This document shows positions 16,598 to 25,685 of a DNA stretch of 64,000 nucleotides, piece after piece. The translations under genes were made by a program, and so were the position numbers. This DNA is from Vibrio diazotrophicus (lineage in GTDB: Bacteria > Pseudomonadota > Gammaproteobacteria > Enterobacterales > Vibrionaceae): NCBI RefSeq assembly GCF_038452265.1, contig NZ_CP151842.1:124001-188000 (forward strand), written 5' to 3'. Numbering within the stretch: position 1 is the first letter of the stretch; each line of letters opens with the position of its first letter. The notes beneath the pieces were generated by a model, which had not been told where the DNA came from, ran no database searches, and worked only from the letters and a program-made list of their open reading frames with translations.

Positions 16598-16760
16598 TAC
16601 CAATAAGGTGTATAAATTACGGTAGGCTCTTTTTTGGAATGACGAGCTTGTTACGTTTTAAGATATCGTTTTAGCAGGGCTAGTCTATATCGGCGGAATT
16701 CTTTGTATCCTTTTCATCCCACTCTTCAAATGTTTCACCATCTCAAAAAAACAGATATAA
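16598..16760. other. Non-coding spacer before add
   Basis: No gene or clear signal seen between the tRNA relic and the add terminator. Confidence 0.5.
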
Positions 16761-16786
16761 AAAAGCCGATGCATCGGCATCGGCTT
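16760..16786 (-). terminator. add terminator
   Basis: Ten-base stem AAGCCGATGC/GCATCGGCTT with loop atcg. In the leftward direction a T-run follows. Confidence 0.88.
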
Positions 16787-16800
16787 CGAACGTATTACGC

Positions 16801-17805
16801 TTAAGCTCTTTTGGCTGCTTTCAGTTTAAGCGCTTCTTTTTCTGAGTCAGATAAAAATGCCAGTTCTAATCCGTTTATCTGAGCTTGGCGAATTTGCTCT
16901 TGAGACAGACCCGCTTGAGGCGCTGCGACTTCATACTCGTGTGGCAGTTCTATACCTTCTACTGCTGGGTCATCGGTATTTAGGCAAGCAAGCACACCAT
17001 GCTCTAAGAATTGTTTAAGAGGGTGGCTATGTAAGCTTTCTACCGTACTTGTCTGTATGTTTGATGTTAAGCAAGATTCAATACCAATCTTATGCTCCGC
17101 AAGGTAGTCCATCAATTTTGGATCTTGAATAGCTTTAACACCATGTCCAATACGTGTAGCACCAAGATCTTGGATTGCCTGCCACATACTTTCTGGGCCA
17201 GCCGCTTCACCAGCATGAACTGTGATATTTAAGCCGGAATCACGAACTTGCTTAAAGTGGCTAGTGAAAAGCTCACCAGGTTGACCCAGTTCGTCCCCCG
17301 CTAAGTCCACTGCAATAATGTTATCTCGTTGAGATAGGATTGCGTTGAGTTCTTGCTGGCAGGCCTCTGTGCCAAACGTACGGCTCATGATGCCTATAAG
17401 GTTAGCCTTGATACCAAAGTCACGAATACCAGCTTTCACGCCATCAACGACGGCTTCTACGACACCTTCAACCGGTAAGTTGTGCTTCATCGCCATGTAA
17501 TAAGGAGAGAAGCGAAGTTCAGCGTAGTCAATCTGAGCGTTCAGTGCATCTTCTACGTTTTCATAGGCTACGCGTTTGCACGCATCTAAATCGCCTAATA
17601 CCGCTACACCCCAATCGAGTTTTGATAGGAATGCCACCAATGAGGGTTCTGCTTCTACTATCTGTACATGAGGTGTTAAATCGATAATGTTATTTGCAGG
17701 TAATTTCACACCAAACTTTGTGCCTAAATCTAGGATAGTTTGAGTGCGTATATTGCCATCTAAATGACGGTGTAAATCCGTTAATGGTAAGTTCTTGGTT
17801 ATCAT
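16801..17805 (-). CDS. add: Adenosine deaminase
   Basis: Zinc hydrolase that turns adenosine and deoxyadenosine into inosine and deoxyinosine in purine salvage. The family motifs are all present in 334 residues: the metal-binding Leu-His-Arg-His-Leu-Asp-Gly near the start, the catalytic Val-His-Ala-Gly-Glu, Ser-Cys-Leu-Thr-Ser-Asn, and Asn-Thr-Asp-Asp-Pro near the end. The length matches E. coli Add (333). It follows the cyclic-di-GMP gene on the same strand after 79 bases and may share its transcript or have its own promoter there. Confidence 0.95.
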   Translation of the reverse strand: MITKNLPLTDLHRHLDGNIRTQTILDLGTKFGVKLPANNIIDLTPHVQIVEAEPSLVAFLSKLDWGVAVLGDLDACKRVAYENVEDALNAQIDYAELRFSPYYMAMKHNLPVEGVVEAVVDGVKAGIRDFGIKANLIGIMSRTFGTEACQQELNAILSQRDNIIAVDLAGDELGQPGELFTSHFKQVRDSGLNITVHAGEAAGPESMWQAIQDLGATRIGHGVKAIQDPKLMDYLAEHKIGIESCLTSNIQTSTVESLHSHPLKQFLEHGVLACLNTDDPAVEGIELPHEYEVAAPQAGLSQEQIRQAQINGLELAFLSDSEKEALKLKAAKRA

Positions 17806-17884
17806 TATCTATCCCCATTGTTATCTGGGTGAAGTATAAGAATCAATGTTGCAGCTGTCAGTAGCTGATCGAGGCAAAATAAAC

Positions 17885-20440
17885 CTAATTTGCTGTTTTT
17901 TGCCTCATGTTAACTAAGTTTGTTGGCCATTCTTGGTAAGGGATTGGTTTACTGAATAGAAAGCCTTGGCCTTGTGGGCAATTTAGCTGATGAAGCAAGT
18001 CTACTTGCTCCTGAGTTTCTATCCCTTCTGCGACAAGCTGTACTTTAAAACCTTTCATCATGTTGATAATGGCCGCAACGATACTTTCTTCAAGATGATC
18101 ATGATTAAGCTGAGTAACAAAGGCTCTATCTATTTTCAAGCAATCAAAGGGCAGTTTATGAAGGTAAGATAATGAGCTGTAACCAGTACCAAAATCATCG
18201 ATAGCAATGTGTATCCCAAGCTTTTTCAACGCAAGCATGTTGCTCAAAATAATAGGGTCGTTATCCACGATTTTAGATTCGGTAATCTCTAACGCTAGAT
18301 TGCTTGGGCTTAATTTGGTGATACGTAGTATTTCTTCAAGTTGCGGTAGGAAGAGATAGCTGGAAAGCTGACTTACGGACAAATTGACGTGCATACGAAA
18401 ATCGCATGCCCATTTCCCTTCTTCAATCCCTTTTACTGTGTCGATACAAGCTTGAAGGAGTATCTGTTCACCAATAGTGTTGATCAGCCCACTTTCTTCA
18501 GCCACAGGAATGAATTCGGTTGGCGGAACCAAGCCAAGTTCAGGTGAAATCCAACGAGCCAGAGCTTCTGCGCCTAGAACTTCACCACTGTTTAAGTCAA
18601 CGATCGGCTGATAGAACGGAACAAATTCATGCTTCTCGATGGCGACTTTTAACAAGGTAACCATCTGCGTTCTTTTACGAGATATTCCCGCCATTTCCGG
18701 TGCATAGTAACTGATGCGAGTTGAATCAGATTTGGCATTGCTTAAAGCGATACTGCCATTTCTCAGCCAAACGGTCATATTGGTTGAGTCAGAGTTATGC
18801 ACGATGCCGATAGATACGTTGACGGCTATAGGTTCGTTTGGCATTGAGTAAGGTGTCGCAAATAATTGCAGAATACGGTTCGCTTCATCTTGAATTTCCT
18901 GCTCGTCTTTTACGAGAGGAAGATATAGCGCAAATTCGTCGCCGCCAATTCGAGCGATATAGGCATCGGATGCATAAATGTTTTTAAGCCGTTGTGCGAT
19001 AGCAATAAGCAGTTGGTCTGCCAATTGGTGACCCAAGCTATCGTTGATATCCCTGAATTTATCAATACCAATAAGGAACAAACAGCCGTTGAGTTTTTTT
19101 AGGTTACTGCAACTTTCAACTAAACCTTCGCGACTATATAGTTTAGTGAGTGAGTCATACACCAACTGAGTTCGCAGTGCTTTAAACGATGCTTTCAGGT
19201 TGTTGGCCATTTCATTAAACGCGTGAACCAGTAAGCTGGTTTCATAGATGTTGCCTGATTTTGGCATTGGCGTTGCCCAGTCACCACGTGCCAAATGTTG
19301 AGCGGCGGCTGCTGTTGATGTAATTGGCGCAGTAATACGGTTAAATGCGATGTAGCCGATACCGATACCAAGCATGCTAATTAACAGGCCTATATACCAA
19401 GCATTACGTTGATTGTAGGGCATTTCACCTAAGAGCTTGGGTTCAGAAATTGAGACACCAATAAACCAATGCAATCCAAATTCGTCTTCAAAAGGAGTGA
19501 CTTTGTTGAAATAGCGATCACTGTTGACATATGTGACAAAGTTTTTAGTCGCAATACTTGTAGGCACATCAAGCTGTTTGAAGTGTTCAGCACTAGCTTT
19601 AATAACAGGACTGGCGTTCTCTGTAGCCATGAGACGCGTTCCTTTTGGTGATAAGCTGGTTCCCCAAGAAACCACGCCTCCAGCACTTGAGTGAGCAACT
19701 AATCGATGCTCATGATCAAAAATATAGACATCAGCTTCAGTCTGAAGCTTCATTTCGCGTAGAAAAGCATTAAAGGTATCGATTTTGACATCGGTAACGG
19801 ATACACCGACAAACTGTTTATCTTGGAAAACCGGGCTTAATGAAGAAAGAGTGATTTCTTGTCGTTCATCGGCGTTGGTATAAATTGAAGACCACATTGG
19901 TTTATGGTGTTCAGCGACAGGAACATACCAAGGTCGCTCTCTTGGATCGTAGTTTTCAATGACAGTTCGAATATTATTGCTGATGATATCATTTTGATAA
20001 ATAACGAGCTTATTGTGGGTTCTCTTGTCTTGAACCATCAATGTGTAGTTGTGATCGTTCTCTTTCCTGAACCCGACATACTCCGCGTTTATTCCGCCAA
20101 AACCAGCAGAATCTATTTGCGGGATAGATTTGTAGATCTGGGAAAAATTGAATCTGAAGAAGTCCTCTATTTTTTGCGTATCACCTTTTTGAAAGAGGTG
20201 ACTGAAGCCAAGGTTGTGGCTCAGACTTAAGTTCGCTAAAAAAGGTTCTTCAAGAAAATTATAGAGGCGCTGCTCCACATTATTGGTGAGGTAGGTCAGT
20301 TGTTTGCTACTGATATCCTGAACCATTTGTTCGTAGTTGGCTTTTTGGACAAAAGCAATGACTCCGAACGTGACCGAGAAGATGATCACGAACGGTAGCA
20401 ATACAGCGGTTTTTAATTTTATTTGCTTTTTAAAAGGCAT
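17885..20440 (-). CDS. Membrane sensor with dCache, HAMP, GGDEF and EAL domains
   Basis: 851-residue inner-membrane protein that should make and/or degrade cyclic di-GMP. Order: TM1 (about 12-31), periplasmic double-Cache sensor (about 40-335, with the Arg-Glu-Arg-Pro-Trp-Tyr motif), TM2 (about 347-366), HAMP (about 367-420), GGDEF (about 425-580) and EAL (about 600-845). The GGDEF motif at 499-503 is intact and so is Glu-Ala-Leu at 625-627, with Asp-Asp-Phe-Gly-Thr-Gly later, so both activities are possible. Cache domains usually bind small ligands such as amino acids or nucleosides. The ligand is not known. The neighbouring add gene is suggestive only. Confidence 0.92.
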   Translation of the reverse strand: MPFKKQIKLKTAVLLPFVIIFSVTFGVIAFVQKANYEQMVQDISSKQLTYLTNNVEQRLYNFLEEPFLANLSLSHNLGFSHLFQKGDTQKIEDFFRFNFSQIYKSIPQIDSAGFGGINAEYVGFRKENDHNYTLMVQDKRTHNKLVIYQNDIISNNIRTVIENYDPRERPWYVPVAEHHKPMWSSIYTNADERQEITLSSLSPVFQDKQFVGVSVTDVKIDTFNAFLREMKLQTEADVYIFDHEHRLVAHSSAGGVVSWGTSLSPKGTRLMATENASPVIKASAEHFKQLDVPTSIATKNFVTYVNSDRYFNKVTPFEDEFGLHWFIGVSISEPKLLGEMPYNQRNAWYIGLLISMLGIGIGYIAFNRITAPITSTAAAAQHLARGDWATPMPKSGNIYETSLLVHAFNEMANNLKASFKALRTQLVYDSLTKLYSREGLVESCSNLKKLNGCLFLIGIDKFRDINDSLGHQLADQLLIAIAQRLKNIYASDAYIARIGGDEFALYLPLVKDEQEIQDEANRILQLFATPYSMPNEPIAVNVSIGIVHNSDSTNMTVWLRNGSIALSNAKSDSTRISYYAPEMAGISRKRTQMVTLLKVAIEKHEFVPFYQPIVDLNSGEVLGAEALARWISPELGLVPPTEFIPVAEESGLINTIGEQILLQACIDTVKGIEEGKWACDFRMHVNLSVSQLSSYLFLPQLEEILRITKLSPSNLALEITESKIVDNDPIILSNMLALKKLGIHIAIDDFGTGYSSLSYLHKLPFDCLKIDRAFVTQLNHDHLEESIVAAIINMMKGFKVQLVAEGIETQEQVDLLHQLNCPQGQGFLFSKPIPYQEWPTNLVNMRQKTAN

Positions 20441-20514
20441 ATCCCTGATCTTAATAAAAGCACTATCCCTATGCTTACAGGAAAGGATCCTTCAAATGCC
20501 TGATAAAAATAAAA

Positions 20515-21918
20515 TCAGTACAGTTCTTTGAGTTTCCTTGTAAGCGTGTTACGACCCCAGCCTAGTACTTTTGCAGCATCTTGTTTATGACCATTCGTAT
20601 GATGTAGCGCTGCTTCTAGAAGTATACGTTCGAATTCAGGTAATGCGTACGAAAGAATTTCCGTTTCTCCCGATGCCAATGCTGATTTAGCCCACGACTC
20701 CAACTGCTTTTGCCAACTGGTGTCATTTTCAAAATCGACACTCTTCTTCTCTGAAATCAATTCTGATGGAAGATCACTTGGCAGAACCTCTGAACCGCTT
20801 GCCATGACCGTTAACCAACGACACATGTTTTCTAGTTGGCGAACGTTACCCGGCCAATCTAGACGGTTAAGAATTTCTACAGCTTTAGGATGAAGAGTTT
20901 TCATCTCGACACCTAGTTCTTTAGCGGCAAGTGCGAGGAAATGTTGAGTCAGCTTTTCGATATCTTGACGACGTTCACGTAAAGATGGAATTTGAATACG
21001 TATTACATTCAAACGATGGAACAAGTCTTCACGAAACTTACCTTGGTGAACCAGTTTTTCTAAGTTCTGGTGAGTCGCAGCTACGATACGTACATCAACC
21101 TTTATCGCTGAGTGACCACCCACACGGTAGAACTGACCATCTGCCAATACTCGTAATAAACGAGTTTGAATATCGAGTGGCATATCGCCGATTTCATCAA
21201 GGAACAGTGTACCGCCGTTTGCTTGCTCAAATCGACCTTGCCGCACGTTGTTTGCCCCTGTAAAAGCACCTTTTTCGTGGCCAAATAGCTCAGACTCAAT
21301 CAGATCTTTAGGAATCGCAGCCATGTTTAGAGCGATAAACGGTTTTTGAGCGCGAGGGCTGTGACGATGCAGAGCATGTGCGACCAGCTCTTTACCCGTA
21401 CCGGATTCACCATTAATTAATACGGAGATGGAAGAACGGGACAAGCGACCGATAGCGCGAAACACTTCCTGCATAGCCGGAGCTTCACCAATGATTTCTG
21501 GTGAATCATAGGACTGCTCTAGTTGTTTTGATTGTTCTTTACGTTGCTCTTGGCCGTGCGCAATGGCTCGTTCAACCAGAGTAAGCGTTTCATCCACATC
21601 AAACGGTTTTGGTAAATATTCAAATGCGCCTTTTTGGTAGGCGTTAACCGCCGCGTCCAAATCAGAGTGAGCGGTCATGATGATGACGGGCAGTTCTGGT
21701 GAACGCGAGTGTACTTGGTTAAGTAACTCGATGCCGTCAATACCCGGCATACGAATATCGGAAACTAACACATCAGGCGTTTCTCGCTCTAATGCCATTA
21801 AAACGCTTTCGGCATCGGAAAAAGTTTCACATTTGATATTGGCTGATGAAAGAGTCTTCTCCATAACCCAGCGGATAGAACTGTCGTCATCGACAACCCA
21901 TACGTATCCTTTACTCAT
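20515..21918 (-). CDS. glnG: Nitrogen regulator NtrC (NR-I)
   Basis: Sigma-54 activator of nitrogen-limitation genes. Receiver domain (1-120) with the phospho-acceptor Asp54, then the AAA+ domain with Walker A Gly-Glu-Ser-Gly-Thr-Gly-Lys-Glu and the sigma-54 contact loop Gly-Ala-Phe-Thr-Gly-Ala, and a Fis-type helix-turn-helix at the C-terminus. At 467 residues it is the same size as E. coli NtrC. It lies 40 bases after glnL on the same strand, and NtrC sites are seen before both glnA and glnL. Confidence 0.97.
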   Translation of the reverse strand: MSKGYVWVVDDDSSIRWVMEKTLSSANIKCETFSDAESVLMALERETPDVLVSDIRMPGIDGIELLNQVHSRSPELPVIIMTAHSDLDAAVNAYQKGAFEYLPKPFDVDETLTLVERAIAHGQEQRKEQSKQLEQSYDSPEIIGEAPAMQEVFRAIGRLSRSSISVLINGESGTGKELVAHALHRHSPRAQKPFIALNMAAIPKDLIESELFGHEKGAFTGANNVRQGRFEQANGGTLFLDEIGDMPLDIQTRLLRVLADGQFYRVGGHSAIKVDVRIVAATHQNLEKLVHQGKFREDLFHRLNVIRIQIPSLRERRQDIEKLTQHFLALAAKELGVEMKTLHPKAVEILNRLDWPGNVRQLENMCRWLTVMASGSEVLPSDLPSELISEKKSVDFENDTSWQKQLESWAKSALASGETEILSYALPEFERILLEAALHHTNGHKQDAAKVLGWGRNTLTRKLKELY

Positions 21919-21958
21919 AGTTTTAATTCCTTAGCAGCAAATCTTGTGACTAATGTGT

Positions 21959-23005
21959 CTAAATAGGTAAATAAATGGTGAATGTGGTTCTGCCTGGCCA
22001 GCTTTCTACTTCGATTTTTCCATTATGCTGGTCGATCAGGTTTTGAGAGATTGATAGCCCTAGACCGGTACCGCCTTCGCGTCCACTGACCATCGGGTAG
22101 AACAAGGTGTCTTGCAGTTCCATAGGAATGCCCGGACCATTGTCTGTAATCTCTATTCTGGCCACTAACTTATGTCGTTGGCCTTGAATGGTTGCTTGAT
22201 GAACGGTTCTGGTACGCAGCGTGATTTGTTGATGTTTTTGATTAGATAAGATTTGTGCTGCATTACTGACGATATTAAGCAGTGCTTGTTCAATTTGGTC
22301 TGTGTCCATCACGATGTCAGGTAGGCTTGGGTCATAGTCACGTTCGATGACTAATTCAGGCCCACCTTCGAGTTCAACAAGCTGACGAACCTTTTCCAAA
22401 ATAAGGTGCAGGTTTTCCGATTTCTTTTTGCCCGGTTTTTGCGGACCCAGTAATCGGTCTACCAGAGCTCTCAGGCGATCAGCTTGTTCAATAATAATTT
22501 GGGTGTATTCGGTAAGGCTTTGATCGGGCAACATTCGCTCTAAAAGCTGCGCAGCGCCTCGTAACCCGCCTAGAGGGTTCTTAATTTCATGAGCCAATCC
22601 GCGAACCAGTAATTTGGCGGCTTGTTGCTGTGCATGTTGGTTGAGTTCTTGAGTTAGGCGTCTTTGCTGACCAATACGGCGCATTTCGACTAACAAATAC
22701 AACTCTTTTTCCCACGACATTGGGCTAACCGTCACTTCAAGCATCAATGGTTTACCGTCGACAACAAAAGTCACGTCGCTATCAGTAATGCTCTGGCCAC
22801 TTTGCAAAGGTTGAGTCAGTAATGCTAAATCCATTGATGCGTGTTGAATCAGCTTGGAAAGTGGTTGGTTGGTAATACGTTTGGCGCTTTGTGAGAACAG
22901 TTGCTCGGCTGCTGGGTTTGCATAACGTACGCACAACAATTCGTCCAACATTAAAGTGGCCGTAACGACGTTGTTTAAAATGGTGTGACTCAGTTCTGCA
23001 TTCAC
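21959..23005 (-). CDS. glnL: Nitrogen sensor kinase NtrB (NR-II)
   Basis: Cytoplasmic histidine kinase/phosphatase partner of NtrC, controlled by the PII protein. 348 residues: PAS domain (about 8-110), dimerisation/phosphoacceptor helix with His139 in Leu-Ala-His-Glu-Ile-Lys-Asn-Pro, and the HATPase domain with Asp-Asn-Gly-Pro-Gly-Ile and Gly-Gly-Thr-Gly-Leu-Gly-Leu. The active histidine number matches E. coli. An NtrC-type site lies 36 bases upstream. Confidence 0.97.
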   Translation of the reverse strand: MNAELSHTILNNVVTATLMLDELLCVRYANPAAEQLFSQSAKRITNQPLSKLIQHASMDLALLTQPLQSGQSITDSDVTFVVDGKPLMLEVTVSPMSWEKELYLLVEMRRIGQQRRLTQELNQHAQQQAAKLLVRGLAHEIKNPLGGLRGAAQLLERMLPDQSLTEYTQIIIEQADRLRALVDRLLGPQKPGKKKSENLHLILEKVRQLVELEGGPELVIERDYDPSLPDIVMDTDQIEQALLNIVSNAAQILSNQKHQQITLRTRTVHQATIQGQRHKLVARIEITDNGPGIPMELQDTLFYPMVSGREGGTGLGLSISQNLIDQHNGKIEVESWPGRTTFTIYLPI

Positions 23006-23040
23006 AGTTTTTTCCTTGTCCGTGTTCCAAAATAATGCAA

Positions 23041-23057
23041 CGCACCTTTTTGGTGCA
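23041..23057 (-). promoter_or_regulatory. NtrC-binding site upstream of glnL
   Basis: Read leftward it is TGCACCA-AAA-AGGTGCG, a 17-bp dyad fitting the NtrC consensus TGCACCA-N3-TGGTGCA in 13 of 14 arm positions or nearly so. In E. coli a similar site before glnL lets NtrC repress its own operon when nitrogen is ample. Confidence 0.82.
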
Positions 23058-23139
23058 TTGAAATGTCAAGTATGGCGCAACGGTATGCAAAGAAAAAGAA
23101 AAACTCTTTGTGATATCAGGCTAATTAGTGGCTTATCGA

Positions 23140-23652
23140 CTAATTCACGGACGCCCGATGAAGATACACCGTTACTCCAGAGGTAGATGCAATAACCTTG
23201 CCGCTTCCAACTGCCTGAATTGAAAAGTGATGAGTGCCTCGCTCGATGTTTTTTAGATGCCACACTGTTTTGGTGCTAGGTGCACTAATTGGCTGTCCAT
23301 TCATCAACAATTGTAGCTGTTCGGGGTCAGTTAGTTCTCTGTTTAAGCCGATAGTGATGCTTATGTTGCCTGCATTGCTGCGAATGGTTTCACCATCACT
23401 GGGCGACAAGATACTGATACTGAGTGGTATTAAGGGTTTCTCAATACTTTGAGGTTTTGGTGGTTTAGTTGTGGCTAGTAAAGGGGTGTTATTGGGAGCT
23501 TTGAAACTCGATATTGCGAGAGGCGTTGCTTTTGGTTCTGGGGTATCACTGAAATGCTGTACATCCTTGTCGTCTAACCAAGTGTAGATCTCTTTGCTTG
23601 TTGCTGAGTCACTTAGGCTCAGCAGAAAGAATAGAAGTAGAGCGTTTTTCAA
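23140..23652 (-). CDS. DUF4124-type exported protein
   Basis: 170 residues with a cleavable signal peptide (about 1-19). The N-terminal DUF4124 signature follows: Ile-Tyr-Thr-Trp-Leu-Asp-Asp-Lys-Asp-Val-Gln-His-Phe-Ser-Asp. A Pro-rich linker comes next, then a C-terminal Ig/FN3-like beta segment (about 90-165). No catalytic motif is seen and the function is unknown. It sits between glnA and glnL on the same strand, 120 bases after glnA and 134 before glnL, so it may be cotranscribed by read-through of the glnA terminator. Its nitrogen link is positional only. Confidence 0.85.
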   Translation of the reverse strand: MKNALLLFFLLSLSDSATSKEIYTWLDDKDVQHFSDTPEPKATPLAISSFKAPNNTPLLATTKPPKPQSIEKPLIPLSISILSPSDGETIRSNAGNISITIGLNRELTDPEQLQLLMNGQPISAPSTKTVWHLKNIERGTHHFSIQAVGSGKVIASTSGVTVYLHRASVN

Positions 23653-23722
23653 TGTGATCTCCGATACGAAGTAGTACGAATGGTACTGGTTATGCTAAAG
23701 AGAATTTCGCATCTGAGAATAT

Positions 23723-23750
23723 AAAAAAGGCCCGCCTGCGAGGCGAGCCT
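23723..23750 (-). terminator. glnA terminator
   Basis: Leftward, a 10-bp stem AGGCTCGCCT/AGGCGGGCCT with loop CGC is followed by a T-run. It may give partial read-through into the genes beyond. Confidence 0.9.
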
Positions 23751-23772
23751 GATATATCGTTAAAGCGAATTC

Positions 23773-25182
23773 TTATACTGAGTAGTATAGTTCGAACTCT
23801 AGTGGGTGAACGGCTACGTTCACACGTTGTACGTCTTTAGTCTTCAGCTCGATGTAAGAGTTGATGAAGTCATCAGAGAATACGCCGCCAGCAGTTAGGA
23901 ACTCACGGTCGTCACTTAGACATTGCAGAGCTTGTTGTAGAGACTCTGCAACTTTTGGAATCTCTGCTTCTTCTTCTGCTGGTAGGTCGTACAAGTCTTT
24001 ATCCATAGCTTCGCCTGGGTGGATCTTGTTCTTAATACCGTCAAGACCAGCCATCAGCATAGCTGCGAATGCTAGGTATGGGTTTGCTGCTGGATCTGGG
24101 AAGCGAACTTCGATACGACGAGCTTTAGGGCTTGGTACCACTGGAATACGGATAGACGCAGAACGGTTACGAGCTGAGTAAGCAAGCATAACTGGCGCTT
24201 CGTAATGAGGAACCAAACGTTTGTACGAGTTAGTTGATGGGTTAGTCAACGCGTTCAGTGCACGAGCGTGTTTGATGATACCACCGATGTAGTAAAGCGC
24301 CATTTCAGATAGGCCGCCGTACTTGTCACCAGCGAATAGGTTAACGCCGTCTTTCGCTAGAGATTGGTGAACGTGCATACCAGAACCGTTGTCGCCAACG
24401 AGTGGTTTAGGCATGAAAGTCGCTGTTTTACCAAACGCGTGAGCTACGTTGTGAACAACGTACTTGTAGATTTGAATTTCGTCAGCTTTTGCTGTTAGCG
24501 TGTTGAAACGAGTTGCGATTTCGTTCTGACCCGCAGTTGCAACTTCGTGGTGGTGAGCTTCAACAACAAGGCCCATTTCTTCCATGATTAGACACATAGC
24601 AGAACGAAGATCTTGAGATGAATCCACTGGAGCTACTGGGAAGTAACCACCTTTAACGCCTGGACGGTGACCTTTGTTACCATCTTCGTAATCAGAACCA
24701 GTGTTCCACGCAGCTTCTACGTCATCGATCTTGAAGAAAGAACCAGACATGTCAGTTGAGAACTTAACATCGTCAAATAGGAAGAATTCTGGCTCTGGAC
24801 CAACAAGAACTGTGTCTGCGATACCAGTTGAACGCATGTACTCTTCAGCGCGTTTAGCGATAGAACGAGGGTCGCGGTCGTAACCTTGCATTGTTGCAGG
24901 TTCTAGGATGTCACAACGGATGTTTAGCGTTGATTCTTCTGTAAATGGGTCTAACACAGCAGATGCAGCATCAGGCATCATCACCATGTCAGATTCATTG
25001 ATGCCTTTCCAGCCAGCAACTGATGAACCATCGAACATTTTGCCATCTTCGAAGAAGTCTGCATCGATTTGGTGAGCAGGAATCGAAATGTGTTGCTCTT
25101 TACCTTTTGTATCTGTGAAACGTAGGTCCACAAACTTAACTTCGTTTTCTTGAATCAGCGATAGTACGTTTTCTACTGACAT
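23773..25182 (-). CDS. glnA: Glutamine synthetase, type I
   Basis: ATP-dependent enzyme that makes glutamine from glutamate and ammonia; a dodecamer. 469 residues, as in E. coli. Visible: the Asp-Gly-Ser-Ser latch, Gly-Pro-Glu-Pro-Glu-Phe-Phe metal site, Asn-Gly-Ser-Gly-Met-His-Val-His ATP/metal motif, the Asn-Arg-Ser-Ala-Ser-Ile-Arg-Ile-Pro loop, and the adenylylation Tyr398 in Asp-Lys-Asp-Leu-Tyr-Asp-Leu-Pro. It is thus the adenylylated gamma-proteobacterial type. A strong GGAGG ribosome site precedes the start, and a sigma-54 promoter with NtrC sites lies upstream. Confidence 0.98.
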   Translation of the reverse strand: MSVENVLSLIQENEVKFVDLRFTDTKGKEQHISIPAHQIDADFFEDGKMFDGSSVAGWKGINESDMVMMPDAASAVLDPFTEESTLNIRCDILEPATMQGYDRDPRSIAKRAEEYMRSTGIADTVLVGPEPEFFLFDDVKFSTDMSGSFFKIDDVEAAWNTGSDYEDGNKGHRPGVKGGYFPVAPVDSSQDLRSAMCLIMEEMGLVVEAHHHEVATAGQNEIATRFNTLTAKADEIQIYKYVVHNVAHAFGKTATFMPKPLVGDNGSGMHVHQSLAKDGVNLFAGDKYGGLSEMALYYIGGIIKHARALNALTNPSTNSYKRLVPHYEAPVMLAYSARNRSASIRIPVVPSPKARRIEVRFPDPAANPYLAFAAMLMAGLDGIKNKIHPGEAMDKDLYDLPAEEEAEIPKVAESLQQALQCLSDDREFLTAGGVFSDDFINSYIELKTKDVQRVNVAVHPLEFELYYSV

Positions 25183-25288
25183 CTCGGATAACCTCCAGTG
25201 TTAATAAAGCGATTTGGGCTCGAATCAAAATTAGTTTCTTGCATCAATCAGTGCTTAAACCCATCTTAATCGATGTTGGTCACATGCT

Positions 25289-25304
25289 TGCGATATTCGT
25301 GCCA
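25289..25304 (-). promoter_or_regulatory. Sigma-54 promoter of glnA
   Basis: Leftward sequence TGGCACG-AATA-TCGCA matches the -24/-12 sigma-54 consensus, with GG and GC separated as required. It lies 107 bp before the glnA start. NtrC sites are 84-128 bp further upstream, the spacing expected for an enhancer. Confidence 0.88.
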
Positions 25305-25350
25305 AACATTTTAGCCTATATAAATCAATGTATTACTTGCATTATGTTTT

Positions 25351-25376
25351 TTTTGGTGCTTACAGTTGCACCAAAA
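25351..25376 (-). promoter_or_regulatory. Weak NtrC half-sites in a 26-bp dyad
   Basis: TTTTGGTGC and GCACCAAAA, 8 bp apart, form a perfect inverted repeat. Each arm matches one half of an NtrC site, with poor partner halves. It may be the weaker governor-type NtrC binding between the enhancer and the promoter. Confidence 0.55.
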
Positions 25377-25387
25377 AGATCCTTTGA

Positions 25388-25404
25388 TGAACCAAAATGG
25401 TGCA
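25388..25404 (-). promoter_or_regulatory. NtrC enhancer site upstream of glnA
   Basis: TGAACCA-AAA-TGGTGCA fits TGCACCA-N3-TGGTGCA with one arm mismatch. A further GTGCACCA half-site lies at about 25416-25424. The rest of the gap to typA (25405-25685) contains a 12-bp dyad at 25552-25563 and the typA promoter region but no gene. Confidence 0.82.
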
Positions 25405-25551
25405 GCTACTTGTGCAGTGCACCAATTTCTATCAAAGCGTACACTATTCACACAATGATTCACTCAATTTTTTTAAGTGTAATTAACTATAATTTGTCAC
25501 TGTTTGTTTTAAATCAGATTAACGACTAGGCTCTATAGAGTGAAAATCAGC

Positions 25552-25563
25552 GTGATAGATCAC
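25552..25563. repeat. 12-bp perfect dyad in the typA promoter region
   Basis: GTGAT-AG-ATCAC. The spacing is two bases too short for a CRP site, and I cannot name the binding protein. Confidence 0.5.
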
Positions 25564-25685
25564 ATATTCCTAGGTTTTTCGTCAAAATCTGGTACATTAT
25601 TGCCCGTTTTTTGAACCAAATTAAGGCTACGTTTTTATATCCCATAAAGGCGGGCTATTTTGTGTATATAAGTGAAGCAAACTCC

